A stretch of 64,000 nucleotides of DNA from the NCBI RefSeq assembly GCF_001542625.1, contig NZ_CP016279.1, positions 10,602,001-10,666,000 on the forward strand. Reading direction: 5' to 3'. The first letter of the stretch is position 1. Each line of letters begins with the position of its first letter. Of this stretch, positions 1 through 7,402 are shown piece after piece. Under the pieces are notes generated by a model. That model had not been told where the DNA came from and searched no databases. It worked only from the letters and a program-made list of their open reading frames with translations. The DNA is from Streptomyces griseochromogenes (GTDB taxonomy: Bacteria > Actinomycetota > Actinomycetes > Streptomycetales > Streptomycetaceae). The translations under genes and the position numbers were made by a program.

Positions 1-201
1 CGAGTCGGTCAGCAGGCCCACCGACTCCGTGAAGGTCAGCGTGACGTACCGGGGGGCCGCCCTGAGGACGGCTGCGTCGGCGGGGTCGCTCTCGCGCAGG
101 GCCGCGTGCGCCGAGGCGGGCGCGACCGCGCCGAGGAGGAGCAGGAGCAGGCCCGCGCACAGCACGGTCAGCCGTCGCAGCCACCGGTGGTCGTCGCGCA
201 C
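1..201 (-). CDS. CopC-type copper resistance protein, N-terminal fragment (runs off left edge)
   Basis: The frame opens with GTG at 201 behind a good Shine-Dalgarno (GGGAGGGGTGAG) and is open to the left edge, so only 67 residues are visible. It shows a basic N-region, a Leu-rich signal segment (LLLLLLGAVAPASAHA) and then the start of a mature domain, HAALRESDPADAAVL. The His directly after the signal cleavage site and the SxPADGA-like motif are typical of CopC, where that His binds Cu(II) outside the membrane. In actinomycetes this domain is usually fused to a multi-TM CopD domain (YcnJ type), which would lie outside the window. It is 55 bp downstream of the SDR gene on the same strand. Confidence 0.8.
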   Translation of the reverse strand, partial: MRDDHRWLRRLTVLCAGLLLLLLGAVAPASAHAALRESDPADAAVLRAAPRYVTLTFTESVGLLTDS

Positions 202-256
202 CTCACCCCTCCCGTCCCTGCCGTCTGTATAGGTACGCGGGAACCGGCCGCCGTGC

Positions 257-1018
257 TCACCACGTCGGCCGTGCCGACACCCCGCCGTCCACCACCAGGT
301 CGTGGCCCGTGATCCAGGAGGCGAGGGGCGAGGCGAGGAACACGCAGGCGTCGGCCACGTCCCGCGCGTGGCCCAGGCGGCCGGCGGGGACGGCGTCGAG
401 CCAGCGGCGCACGCCGTCCGGCCAGACCTCGGCGAGGCCGTCGCGGTCGATGAGGCCGGGCGAGACCGTGTTGACGCGGATGCCTCGCGGGCCGTACTCC
501 AGGGCGGCCGCGCGCGCGTGCATGACGACGGCGGCCTTGGCGGCGCTGTAGTGGGCGTGGCCGGGCGCGGGGTGGCCGGCCTCGATGGAGGCGATGTGGG
601 TGATGGTGCCGCCGCCGTGCTCGCCCAGGTGCCCGGCGGCGGCCTGGGTGCAGGCGAAGACGCTGGTGAGGTCGGTGTCGACGACCGTGCGCCACTCGGC
701 CGCCGTCATACCGGGCAGGGGCTGGACCGGCTGGACGGCCGCGTTGTTGACGACGGCGGTGAGACGGCCGCCGGACCAGTCGGTCGTCTCGCGGACCAGC
801 CGGTGGCACGCCTCCTCGTCCGTCAGGTCCGCCCGCAGTACGACCGCCTCGCCGCCCAGGGCGCGGATGCGCTCGGCGACGTCGCCGGCCGCCCGCACGG
901 CCGTACGGCAGTGGAGGGCCACCGCGGCGCCCTCCTCGGCGAAGCGCAGGGCGATGGCGCGGCCGATGCCGCCGCCCGCGCCGGTCACGAGGGCGGTCTG
1001 TCCGTCGAGCAGGGTCAT
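257..1018 (-). CDS. short-chain dehydrogenase/reductase (SDR)
   Basis: A 253-residue classical SDR with a Rossmann fold. The N-terminus carries the glycine-rich cofactor motif TGAGGGIG, the middle has NNAAVQP (NNAG position) and the catalytic YSAAK. The C-terminus ends in DGGVSARPTW. Length and motifs fit an NAD(P)H-dependent oxidoreductase of the FabG-like class; the substrate cannot be read from sequence. Start chosen at ATG 1018 because it overlaps the stop of the cupin gene by 4 bp (ATGA), which implies translational coupling. It is the last gene of the run acylase-GNAT-cupin-SDR that begins at the iron box. Confidence 0.85.
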   Translation of the reverse strand: MTLLDGQTALVTGAGGGIGRAIALRFAEEGAAVALHCRTAVRAAGDVAERIRALGGEAVVLRADLTDEEACHRLVRETTDWSGGRLTAVVNNAAVQPVQPLPGMTAAEWRTVVDTDLTSVFACTQAAAGHLGEHGGGTITHIASIEAGHPAPGHAHYSAAKAAVVMHARAAALEYGPRGIRVNTVSPGLIDRDGLAEVWPDGVRRWLDAVPAGRLGHARDVADACVFLASPLASWITGHDLVVDGGVSARPTW

Positions 1019-1491
1019 GGGCGGCACAGTTCCGCGATCCGGGCGGCCTCGGCCGGATAACGCGCCGCGAGCTCCCCCGCGTCGCCGTGCTCGTAGCCCT
1101 CGTAGGTGAATCCGGGGGCCATGGTGCAGCCGAAGAAGGTCCACGCGCCGCCGGGTGTCACCCGGGCACCCATCCAGGTGCCGGCGGGCACGGTGAGCTG
1201 GACGTGCTGTCCGGCGCCGAGCGCGGGCCCCAGGACGGCGGTGCGGGTGGTGCCGTCGGGGGCGAGGAGCAGGAGGTCGAGCGGGTCGCCCAGGTAGAAG
1301 TGCCAGATCTCGTCGCTGGGCAGGCGGTGCAGGGCGCAGAAGTCGTCCGCGGTCAGCAGGGCCACTATGGCGGAACCCTCGGGGCGGCCGTCCGGGCGCC
1401 CGGGTCCTGCCCAGGTCTGCCGGAAGAGGCCGCCCTCGCGGGGGATCGGCTGCAGGCCGTAGTGGGCGATCAGCTCGTCAGGCGTGGTCAC
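1015..1491 (-). CDS. cupin family protein (DUF985/Cupin_5)
   Basis: A 158-residue small cupin. Visible family signatures are the opening LIAHYGLQPIPREGGLFRQTW, SAIVALLTADDFCALHRLPSDEIWHFYLGDPL (the His/Glu-containing first cupin motif) and GCTMAPGFTYEGYE near the C-terminus, all characteristic of DUF985 proteins (YML079w-like). The enzymatic role of this family is not established; some members bind sugar- or purine-like ligands. It overlaps the GNAT gene by 14 bp and the SDR by 4 bp, so it is part of one transcript with them. Confidence 0.85.
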   Translation of the reverse strand: MTTPDELIAHYGLQPIPREGGLFRQTWAGPGRPDGRPEGSAIVALLTADDFCALHRLPSDEIWHFYLGDPLDLLLLAPDGTTRTAVLGPALGAGQHVQLTVPAGTWMGARVTPGGAWTFFGCTMAPGFTYEGYEHGDAGELAARYPAEAARIAELCRP

Positions 1492-2086
1492 CCGGGAAGG
1501 CTACCTCCCGTTCCAGAAAGGCCAGTTGGGCGCGCTTCTCGGGCAGGTACACGTCGGGGAGGTCGACCTCGGGGAGCACCACCTGGCGGCCTTGCCCGAA
1601 TCCGTGGCGCTCGAAGCGGGCGATCGCCTTGGTGTTGCGTACGTCCGGGTCCACCACGACCCGGCGGCGGTCCAGGCCCAGCAGGACGTACGAGGCCATC
1701 GCGGTCAGCAGGGCCGAGGTCCAGCCGGGGCGCGGGCCGGACGCGGGGGCGGGGGCGAGCAGGAGGTGGACGCCGATGTCGCCGGGGCGGACCTCGTAGC
1801 ACGCGCCGACCCGGTCGGCCTCGGGCTCGTAGGTCTGGAGCAGGGCGGCCGGTTCGCCGTCCTTGGTGACGAGGTGGGCGTGGTGGGTGTCGAGGGTGGC
1901 CATGTGGGCGTAGGTCTCGGCCACTTGGGCCCGGGTGAGACCGGTCATGCCCCAGAACGCGGCGCGCTCCTCGCTCACCCAGGCGTGGACCGTCTCCGCG
2001 TCGCCCGCCGGGTCGAGGGGGCGGATGCGGACGGTGCCGAAGCCGGCGATGTGCTCCTCGTGGACGCGGGTGTACGGGTCAGTCAT
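1478..2086 (-). CDS. GNAT acetyltransferase of the siderophore-biosynthesis type (IucB/RhbD-like)
   Basis: A 202-residue protein with the hallmarks of the Acetyltransf_8 (siderophore biosynthesis) group of GNAT enzymes: VHAWVSEERAAFWGM near the N-terminus, then GDIGVHLLLAP and the C-terminal VVVDPDVRNTKAIARFERHGF, equivalent to the EPDxRN...GF acetyl-CoA-binding segment. Relatives N-acylate hydroxyamino acids (hydroxylysine, hydroxyornithine) or amines during hydroxamate siderophore assembly. Start ATG 2086 overlaps the upstream acylase by 8 bp. The iron box ahead of the acylase and the divergent siderophore-interacting protein support a siderophore role; no NRPS or NIS synthetase is present, so the acceptor substrate is unknown. 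Confidence 0.8.
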   Translation of the reverse strand: MTDPYTRVHEEHIAGFGTVRIRPLDPAGDAETVHAWVSEERAAFWGMTGLTRAQVAETYAHMATLDTHHAHLVTKDGEPAALLQTYEPEADRVGACYEVRPGDIGVHLLLAPAPASGPRPGWTSALLTAMASYVLLGLDRRRVVVDPDVRNTKAIARFERHGFGQGRQVVLPEVDLPDVYLPEKRAQLAFLEREVAFPGDHA

Positions 2087-4616
2087 CGGTCTCCTCGGTG
2101 TGTTCGAGCGTGAGCAGGGTCCAGTCGGTGACGACCGGGGCCAGTTCTCCCTTGAGCCACAAGGGGAGTTGGTCGCGGTGGTGCGGGGTCCCGGAGACAC
2201 CGTCGGCACCGAAGGGGACCACCCAGCGGCTGTTCTCGCGGCGGGCCAGGTCCCAGACGTAGCGGGCGGCCGGGCCGCGGGCCGCGAGGTCGGTGAGGCC
2301 GGGGACGGCCGAGGTGCACAGCACGCAGTCGTGATCGCCGGCCAGGCCCGGTTCGTCGTACGGCTCCCCCGGCAGCGCCTTCCAGGGGGCGAGGCGGTGG
2401 GTGTCGGCCCAGGTGCCGGACGGCGGTGCGGCGGCGGTCTCTTCCACGGCGGCGCGGACGGCGGCGGCGCGGTCGATGCCGTACAGCTCCGGTGCGCGCA
2501 GGAGGTGTTCGAGGGCGTGGCCGACACGGGGCGCGAGGGCCAGCCAGGGGAGCAGGACCTCGGGGTAGGCGGGGGGTTCGGTGAGGGCGGCGAACGCCGG
2601 GTGCGCGGCGAGGCGGCGTACGACCGCCGTGCGTACCGCCGCGAAGGCGGCGGCCTCGGTGCTGTCGGCGTCCATGTGGCGGTTCCAGGACAGCAGGCGG
2701 TCGCGGAGGCGGGCCGCCTCGGGGGTGAGGTCGTCGAGGGCGGCGAGGTGGTCGAGGAGGGGGGCGGCGGAGGCGAGGAAGGTGTCGGTGTGGATCGAGG
2801 GGAGGTCGGCGGCGGACCAGGTGCGGCGTTCCTGGAGGAGGGTGCGGATGCGCTCGGCGCGGTGGGGCGGGGCGAATTCCACGCCGAGAGGGGTTGCCGG
2901 GCCGCGCTGGTTGGCCATGACGGCGATGCCGTCGGACAGGCCGGCGTACGGGGTGTCGTGCCAGCCGTCCCATGCGTGGCCGGGGCGCCAGGCGGGCACG
3001 AGACGGAGGCGGTTGGGCTCCGCCCGCCGGGGCACCTTGCCCGCGACACGGTGCAGGAGGCCGCCCTCGGTGTCGGCGGCCTGTACGACGTTCACCGGCT
3101 CGGCCCAGGAGTCGAAGGCGGCGTCGACGTCCTCGACCCGGCGGGCCCGCAGGAGGGGGAGGAGGGCGCTGAAGCCGAGGTCTTCCGTGACGCGGGGTGG
3201 GTAGCGGAGGGCCAGGGCGACCGCCTCGGCTTCGCCTTCGGCGCATCCGTTCCCATCCGCACCACCCGAGCGGCTTTCGTCGTCGCGTGCGGGCGGCCCC
3301 TGTGGGGCGTCCTCATCGTCGGCGGCTCGCGGATCACGAGCAGACCCGGCCGCTGCGAGAACCCCAGCCTCCGCACTCACACCGGCGACCCCCGCCTCCG
3401 GGCCCTCCGACCGCCGCCTGTCGGCAATCCCCGCTTCCAGCCCGTCGAACGCGCGCTCGCCGGCCCTCGCCCCCACCCCTTCGGGCCCACCGCCGTCACC
3501 CCCCGCCCAAGGCCCCTCGAACCCGGGCTCGGCAACCCCCGGCCGCGACCCCTCGGACCCACCACCGGCAACCCCCGCTCCGAACCCCTCGGACCGGCCA
3601 TCGGCACCCCCCGCCCCGAACCACTCGGGCTGCCTGTCGGTGGCTGTCGCCGCGGGCCTCTCCGGCTCGCCTCGGACGACTCCCCTCTCCAGTCCTTCCG
3701 GCCCCCCGGCGATCACCGGGCCCCGCTCCGTCTCGATCAGTTCGATCTCGGTCGGGGGCTCACCCGCCACCTCCACCGTCTCCGTGTGGCGCAGTGCCCG
3801 GTGCCAGAGGCCGTCCGGGCCCAGGGCCTCCACGCCGGCCCCTGTGCGCCGCAGGCGCTCCCGGTAGAGGTCCTGGTAGTCGGCCATCGCGTTGGTGATG
3901 GACCAGGCGACCGTGCCGGTGTGACCGAAGTGGGCGATGCCGGGGACGCCGGGGACGGCCAGGCCGATGACGTCGAACTCGGGGCAGGCGAGGTGGATCT
4001 GCTGGTAGACGCCCGGGTCCTCGATGAAGCGGTGCGGGTCGCCTGCGATCAGGGCGTGGCCGGTGTCGGTGCGCGCACCGGAGAGCAGCCAGCCGTTGCT
4101 GCCCGCGGTGCCGGGACCGTCCGTGGCGAACAGGGCGACCGCCTCGGGGCCCAGGTGCCGTATCGCCTCCTCGCGCCAGAGCTTGGCGGGGAAACCGGCG
4201 AACAGGATGTGCGTGCCGAGCCAGATGCCCAGGGGGGTCCAGGGCTGCCAGGAGGTGTGCACCAGGCCGGTCCGGGTGAACTCGGGGGCGCGGGCGGCGC
4301 CCTGGGGCAGGCCCTCGTTGACGCCGTCCACGTACGACCGGACCCAGTCCGCGGTCTCCGGGTCCCGTCCTTCCAACGCGGCGAAGCAGCGCCTCGCGGT
4401 GTCCTCGAGCCGGGCCCGGCGGGCGAACACGTCCCAGGGGAGGGCGGCCGCGCCGAGGAAGGAGGCGGAGGTGCCCTGGAAGCGGTGCCGTTCGACCTCC
4501 AGTTGCCAGGCGCGGTCCAGCGCGGTGACGCGGCCCTGGGCGCGGGCGAGTTCGCGGGCGCTGGAGGCGCGCAGATGGGGGATGCCCCAGGCGTCGCGGT
4601 AGGTCTCGGTGGTCAC
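2079..4616 (-). CDS. penicillin acylase family protein (peptidase S45, Ntn-hydrolase) with repeat insertion
   Basis: An 845-residue N-terminal nucleophile amidohydrolase. RDAWGIPHLRA opens the alpha-chain region; the autocatalytic processing site is seen as GTAGSNGW with the nucleophile Ser173 following Gly172. The beta chain continues with ALIAGDPHR, SITNAMADYQDLYRERL and YPEVLLPWL. Family members cleave amide-linked acyl groups (penicillins, acyl-homoserine lactones, or acylated siderophore precursors as in PvdQ). There is no obvious N-terminal signal peptide, so a cytoplasmic location is likelier. Residues about 300-440 are an Ala/Gly/Glu/Asp-rich insertion with 12-residue repeats inside the beta chain. 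The gene starts 20 bp from a consensus iron box and is first in a four-gene overlapping operon. Confidence 0.88.
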   Translation of the reverse strand: MTTETYRDAWGIPHLRASSARELARAQGRVTALDRAWQLEVERHRFQGTSASFLGAAALPWDVFARRARLEDTARRCFAALEGRDPETADWVRSYVDGVNEGLPQGAARAPEFTRTGLVHTSWQPWTPLGIWLGTHILFAGFPAKLWREEAIRHLGPEAVALFATDGPGTAGSNGWLLSGARTDTGHALIAGDPHRFIEDPGVYQQIHLACPEFDVIGLAVPGVPGIAHFGHTGTVAWSITNAMADYQDLYRERLRRTGAGVEALGPDGLWHRALRHTETVEVAGEPPTEIELIETERGPVIAGGPEGLERGVVRGEPERPAATATDRQPEWFGAGGADGRSEGFGAGVAGGGSEGSRPGVAEPGFEGPWAGGDGGGPEGVGARAGERAFDGLEAGIADRRRSEGPEAGVAGVSAEAGVLAAAGSARDPRAADDEDAPQGPPARDDESRSGGADGNGCAEGEAEAVALALRYPPRVTEDLGFSALLPLLRARRVEDVDAAFDSWAEPVNVVQAADTEGGLLHRVAGKVPRRAEPNRLRLVPAWRPGHAWDGWHDTPYAGLSDGIAVMANQRGPATPLGVEFAPPHRAERIRTLLQERRTWSAADLPSIHTDTFLASAAPLLDHLAALDDLTPEAARLRDRLLSWNRHMDADSTEAAAFAAVRTAVVRRLAAHPAFAALTEPPAYPEVLLPWLALAPRVGHALEHLLRAPELYGIDRAAAVRAAVEETAAAPPSGTWADTHRLAPWKALPGEPYDEPGLAGDHDCVLCTSAVPGLTDLAARGPAARYVWDLARRENSRWVVPFGADGVSGTPHHRDQLPLWLKGELAPVVTDWTLLTLEHTEETDD
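3375..3626 (-). repeat. 36-bp (12-residue) degenerate tandem repeat inside the acylase gene
   Basis: Seven in-frame units of 12 residues, running from about residue 331 to 414 of the acylase: EWFGAGGADGRS, EGFGAGVAGGGS, EGSRPGVAEPGF, EGPWAGGDGGGP, EGVGARAGERAF, DGLEAGIADRRR and (after one extra Ser) EGPEAGVAGVSA. The consensus is roughly EGxxAGVAxxxS. On the + strand the units read as CCCTCGGACC-like blocks about every 36 bp. The array interrupts the conserved beta-chain segment between VIAGGPEGLE and ALALRYPPRV and is followed by a further ~45-residue acidic low-complexity stretch. Confidence 0.85.
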
Positions 4617-4635
4617 CCTGGGGCACCCCTTCGCT

Positions 4636-4654
4636 TTAGGTTAGCCTTACCTAA
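4636..4654. promoter_or_regulatory. iron box (DmdR1/IdeR-type operator)
   Basis: The 19-bp sequence TTAGGTTAGCCTTACCTAA is an interrupted palindrome that matches the Streptomyces/Mycobacterium iron-box consensus TTAGGTTAGSCTNACCTAA (known from DmdR1 and IdeR regulons). It lies 20 bp upstream of the acylase start (4616) and 41 bp upstream of the divergent SIP start (4695), so one Fe(II)-loaded repressor dimer pair could shut off both transcripts when iron is sufficient. Confidence 0.9.
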
Positions 4655-4694
4655 GATATCGGTGGAGGAATCGTACGCGAGGGGCGGAGGGGCC

Positions 4695-5417
4695 ATGGGG
4701 CAGGGGCGGGGCTGGGAGGGAGCGGTCCTACGGCTGCTGCGCGCGAAGGACTTCGTGTGCACGGTCACCGGGGCGGAGGACGTCACCCCGCACTACCGGC
4801 GACTCCGGCTGAGCGACGGCGGGCTGCTCGCCGCGACCGGTGTGCACCCGACGATGTGGGTACGGCTGTGGTTCTCCGACGCCGGCCGCCCGCACCAGCG
4901 GGCCTACACGCTGGTCGACCCGGACCCGGAGACCGGCACCTTCGGCCTGGAGTTCGCGCTTCACGAAGGGTGCGCCTCCGACTGGGCGCGGTCCGCGCGG
5001 CCCGGCGACACCATCGAGGCGACCGTCCAGGGCACCGGGTTCCAGGATCCCGATCCCGCCCCCTCGCATCTCGTCGCCGTCGGCGACCCGGCCTCGCTGC
5101 CCGCGATCAACTCCCTCCTCGGCGCCCTGGGTTCCGTCCCGGCGACGATCTGGTTCGAGGGCACCCTGGACGGCCTCCCCCGCCGGGCCGATCCGTCCCG
5201 CCACGAGATCCGCGAGGTGCCCCGCCGCGACGCGGGCGCCCCTCTCGCCGAGCGCGTCCGCGCCGAGCTGCCCGTCGTGCTCGACGGCACCCCCGACCCG
5301 TACGTCTGGATCGCCTGCGACACGGCCACGACCCGCGCACTCGCCTCGTACGTGCGCAGGGACCTGGGTGTGCCGAAGAACCGGGTGCACGCCCTGGGGT
5401 ACTGGCGGGCGTCCTGA
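4695..5417 (+). CDS. siderophore-interacting protein (FAD-dependent ferric-siderophore reductase)
   Basis: A 240-residue SIP/ViuB-family flavoprotein. Residues 17-130 form the FAD-binding barrel with the RAYT motif (R69-T72, the RxYT FAD signature), followed by LAVGDPASLPAI-type and WIACDTATTRAL segments of the NAD(P)H/C-terminal domain and the C-terminal ALGYWR motif typical of SIPs. These proteins reduce Fe(III)-siderophore to release Fe(II) in the cytoplasm. Start ATG 4695 is preceded by GGAGGGG at good spacing. It is divergent from the acylase operon and shares its iron box, so induction under iron limitation is expected. It is slightly short for the family (usually 240-280). Confidence 0.9.
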   Translation: MGQGRGWEGAVLRLLRAKDFVCTVTGAEDVTPHYRRLRLSDGGLLAATGVHPTMWVRLWFSDAGRPHQRAYTLVDPDPETGTFGLEFALHEGCASDWARSARPGDTIEATVQGTGFQDPDPAPSHLVAVGDPASLPAINSLLGALGSVPATIWFEGTLDGLPRRADPSRHEIREVPRRDAGAPLAERVRAELPVVLDGTPDPYVWIACDTATTRALASYVRRDLGVPKNRVHALGYWRAS

Positions 5418-5441
5418 CGGCGCAGGCGGGATCATCGACCC

Positions 5442-6035
5442 ATGGACGTCACCCTGCATCTCGCCCAGGACCCCGAGGCCGACGCGCTGCTCGGGCGCAG
5501 TCCGCTCGCCGCGCTCACCGGAATGCTGCTGGACCAGCAGATCCCCATGGAGTGGGCCTTCAAGGGGCCCGCGACCATCGTCGGGCGGATGGGCGCCGAG
5601 GACCTGGACGCGCACGAGATCGCGGTCATGGACCCCGAGGCCTTCGCCGCGCTGCTCTCCGAGAAGCCCGCCGTGCACCGCTATCCGGGCTCGATGGCCA
5701 AGCGGATCCAGCAGCTGTGCCAGTACCTCGTCGAACACTACGACGGGGACGCGGAGGCGGTGTGGCGGGGCGTCGGCAGCGGGGCCGAACTGCTGAGGCG
5801 CCTTCAGGACCTGCCGGGGTTCGGCAAGCAGAAGGCACAGATCTTCCTCGCCCTGCTCGGCAAGCAGCTGGGCGTGCGGCCCGAGGGCTGGCGGGAGGCC
5901 GCCGGGGCCTACGGCGAGGAGCGGTCCTACCGGTCCGTCGCCGACATCACCGGGCCCGAGTCGCTGGCCAAGGTGCGCGCCCACAAGCAGGAGATGAAGG
6001 CGGCCGCCAAGGCCGCCAAGGCCGCGGGGAAGTAG
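5442..6035 (+). CDS. HhH-GPD family DNA glycosylase
   Basis: A 197-residue protein with LTGMLLDQQIPMEWAF near residues 25-40 (substrate-groove helix), a helix-hairpin-helix at residues 123-133 (DLPGFGKQKAQ) and a candidate catalytic Asp at 168 (SVADIT). This is the compact actinobacterial HhH-GPD group annotated as base-excision-repair glycosylase; no C-terminal FeS cluster cysteines are present, unlike Nth/MutY. The C-terminus is an Ala/Lys-rich tail (KAAAKAAKAAGK) that probably binds DNA non-specifically. It begins 24 bp after the SIP gene on the same strand but need not be iron regulated. Confidence 0.85.
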   Translation: MDVTLHLAQDPEADALLGRSPLAALTGMLLDQQIPMEWAFKGPATIVGRMGAEDLDAHEIAVMDPEAFAALLSEKPAVHRYPGSMAKRIQQLCQYLVEHYDGDAEAVWRGVGSGAELLRRLQDLPGFGKQKAQIFLALLGKQLGVRPEGWREAAGAYGEERSYRSVADITGPESLAKVRAHKQEMKAAAKAAKAAGK

Positions 6036-6110
6036 GGCCCGGCCGAGGTCTGTTCAGCCGGTTGGCCCATCCCGGTGGCGGGGTCCGCGCGGGCGCGCCA
6101 AGCATGGAGC

Positions 6111-6779
6111 ATGAGCGAGGCACCCAGCGGTGGCCCCACCGGGGGCCGGGAGTACGACGACCGGAACGTCCACGCGGCCCAGGGGCAGCACGGACACCAT
6201 GAGCCCGAGCCGCCGTTCGAAGGCCCCCTGCACGCCCTGTCCCGGGCCGCCTGGCAGGTCGTCCTGGGCACCGGCGTCGCCTCACTGATCCTCGGTGTCC
6301 TGGTGCTGGTCTGGCCGGGACCCTCCCTGGCCGTCGCAGGTGTCCTGTTCGGCGTGTACCTCGTCGTCAGCGGCGTCTTCCAGCTGATCGCCGCCTTCGG
6401 CACCCACAAGACGACCTCGCTGCGCGTGCTCGCCTTCATCAGCGGTGCCCTGTCGATCCTGCTGGGCCTGTTCTGCTTCCGCGGGCCCATGCAGTCGATC
6501 CTGCTGCTCGCCCTGTGGATCGGCATCGGCTGGCTGATCCGCGGGATCACCCAGACCCTGGCCGCCGCCTCCGACGGCCGTATGCCCGCCCGCGGCTGGC
6601 AGATCTTCCTCGGGATCGTCACCTTCATCGCCGGGATCGTGCTCATCGACTCGCCGTTCAGGTCGGTCGCCGTGCTGACCGTCGTCGGCGGCTGCTGGCT
6701 GGTGGTCGTCGGCATCGTCGAGATCGTCACCGCGATCCGCATCCGCGGCCGCGCCCACCGGATTCCTCGTACGTTGTGA
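6111..6779 (+). CDS. HdeD family membrane protein (DUF308)
   Basis: A 222-residue integral membrane protein with about six transmembrane helices after a ~40-residue polar, Gly/His-rich N-terminus. Segments such as VASLILGVLVLVWPGPSLAVAGVLFG and ILLGLFCFRGPM are typical DUF308 repeats. E. coli HdeD is linked to acid resistance; function in Streptomyces is unproven. Start chosen at ATG 6111 with GGAG four bases upstream; an in-frame start at 6075 lacks support. Confidence 0.85.
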   Translation: MSEAPSGGPTGGREYDDRNVHAAQGQHGHHEPEPPFEGPLHALSRAAWQVVLGTGVASLILGVLVLVWPGPSLAVAGVLFGVYLVVSGVFQLIAAFGTHKTTSLRVLAFISGALSILLGLFCFRGPMQSILLLALWIGIGWLIRGITQTLAAASDGRMPARGWQIFLGIVTFIAGIVLIDSPFRSVAVLTVVGGCWLVVVGIVEIVTAIRIRGRAHRIPRTL

Positions 6780-6867
6780 CCGCCGCCGTCAACGTGACGC
6801 CCCGCGGATACGCCGAGCGGGCGTATCTCGGCGTCCGGGTGATGCGCGCCGCGCCTCCCGTGGGCAA

Positions 6868-7209
6868 GTGACCGGCGTGAGCACCGCACGCCGCCGCCCG
6901 CCGCGCCCGCACGCCTGGCTGCGGCTGCTCGTGCTGCTGCTCGCCCTGCTGGTGCCCGGCACCCACGCCCAGGCCCAGGCGGAGCCCACGCCGACCGCGC
7001 TCGCCGAGACCGTCGAGTCCGTCGAGCACGACGCCCTCGACACGCTCGTACGGCCGCCCGCCGGTGCCGTGCACCGGGCCGACGCGCCCGAGCGCCCCGC
7101 GCCCCTGTCCGATCCGGCGCCCGCACGCCCGGCGGCGCGCTCGTGCCCGGCCGTGCCGCGGCCGCCGTACACCCTGCCCCTGCTGCGCACCGTGGTCCTG
7201 CGCTGCTGA
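6868..7209 (+). CDS. small secreted/membrane-anchored protein of unknown function
   Basis: A 113-residue frame from GTG 6868 (GTG 6877 also possible; no clear Shine-Dalgarno for either). It has an Arg/Pro-rich start, a hydrophobic stretch LRLLVLLLALLVPGTHAQA that looks like a signal peptide, then a Pro/Ala/Arg-rich region ending in VVLRC. No family recognised. It is followed 49 bp later by a 41-residue ORF, a pairing that may be conserved in streptomycetes. Confidence 0.5.
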   Translation: MTGVSTARRRPPRPHAWLRLLVLLLALLVPGTHAQAQAEPTPTALAETVESVEHDALDTLVRPPAGAVHRADAPERPAPLSDPAPARPAARSCPAVPRPPYTLPLLRTVVLRC

Positions 7210-7258
7210 CGAACGCCCGCTTCCGCAGGCCTGTCAGCTCGACGCAAGGAACACAGCC

Positions 7259-7384
7259 ATGCCCATCGACCCGTACGCGGTCCTGCGCGCCCTGGTGCGC
7301 GCGGAGGCCCGGCGCAGCGCACTGCCCCCGTCGGAATCGAGGAAGACACAACCGCAGCAGCCGGCGAAGAAGGACGCCGGCTGA
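7259..7384 (+). CDS. 41-residue conserved-looking small protein
   Basis: ATG 7259 sits behind AAGGA with 8-nt spacing, a better ribosome site than most small ORFs here. The product MPIDPYAVLRALVRAEARRS... has an amphipathic N-terminal helix and a Lys/Gln/Pro-rich tail; no signal peptide or TM segment. It is convergent with the HerA-like gene, whose stop lies 19 bp away. Function unknown. Confidence 0.55.
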   Translation: MPIDPYAVLRALVRAEARRSALPPSESRKTQPQQPAKKDAG

Positions 7385-7402
7385 CGCGCCGGCGGAGGCG
7401 GG

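Noticed and set aside
1935..5417. Long + strand open frame opposite the acylase operon, reading into SIP
   Set aside because: Only its last 240 codons (SIP) show a protein family; the rest is the GC-driven shadow of the minus-strand acylase and GNAT genes.
6780..6867. Small ORF or riboswitch between HdeD and the next gene
   Set aside because: Short, no ribosome site, no recognised RNA motif.
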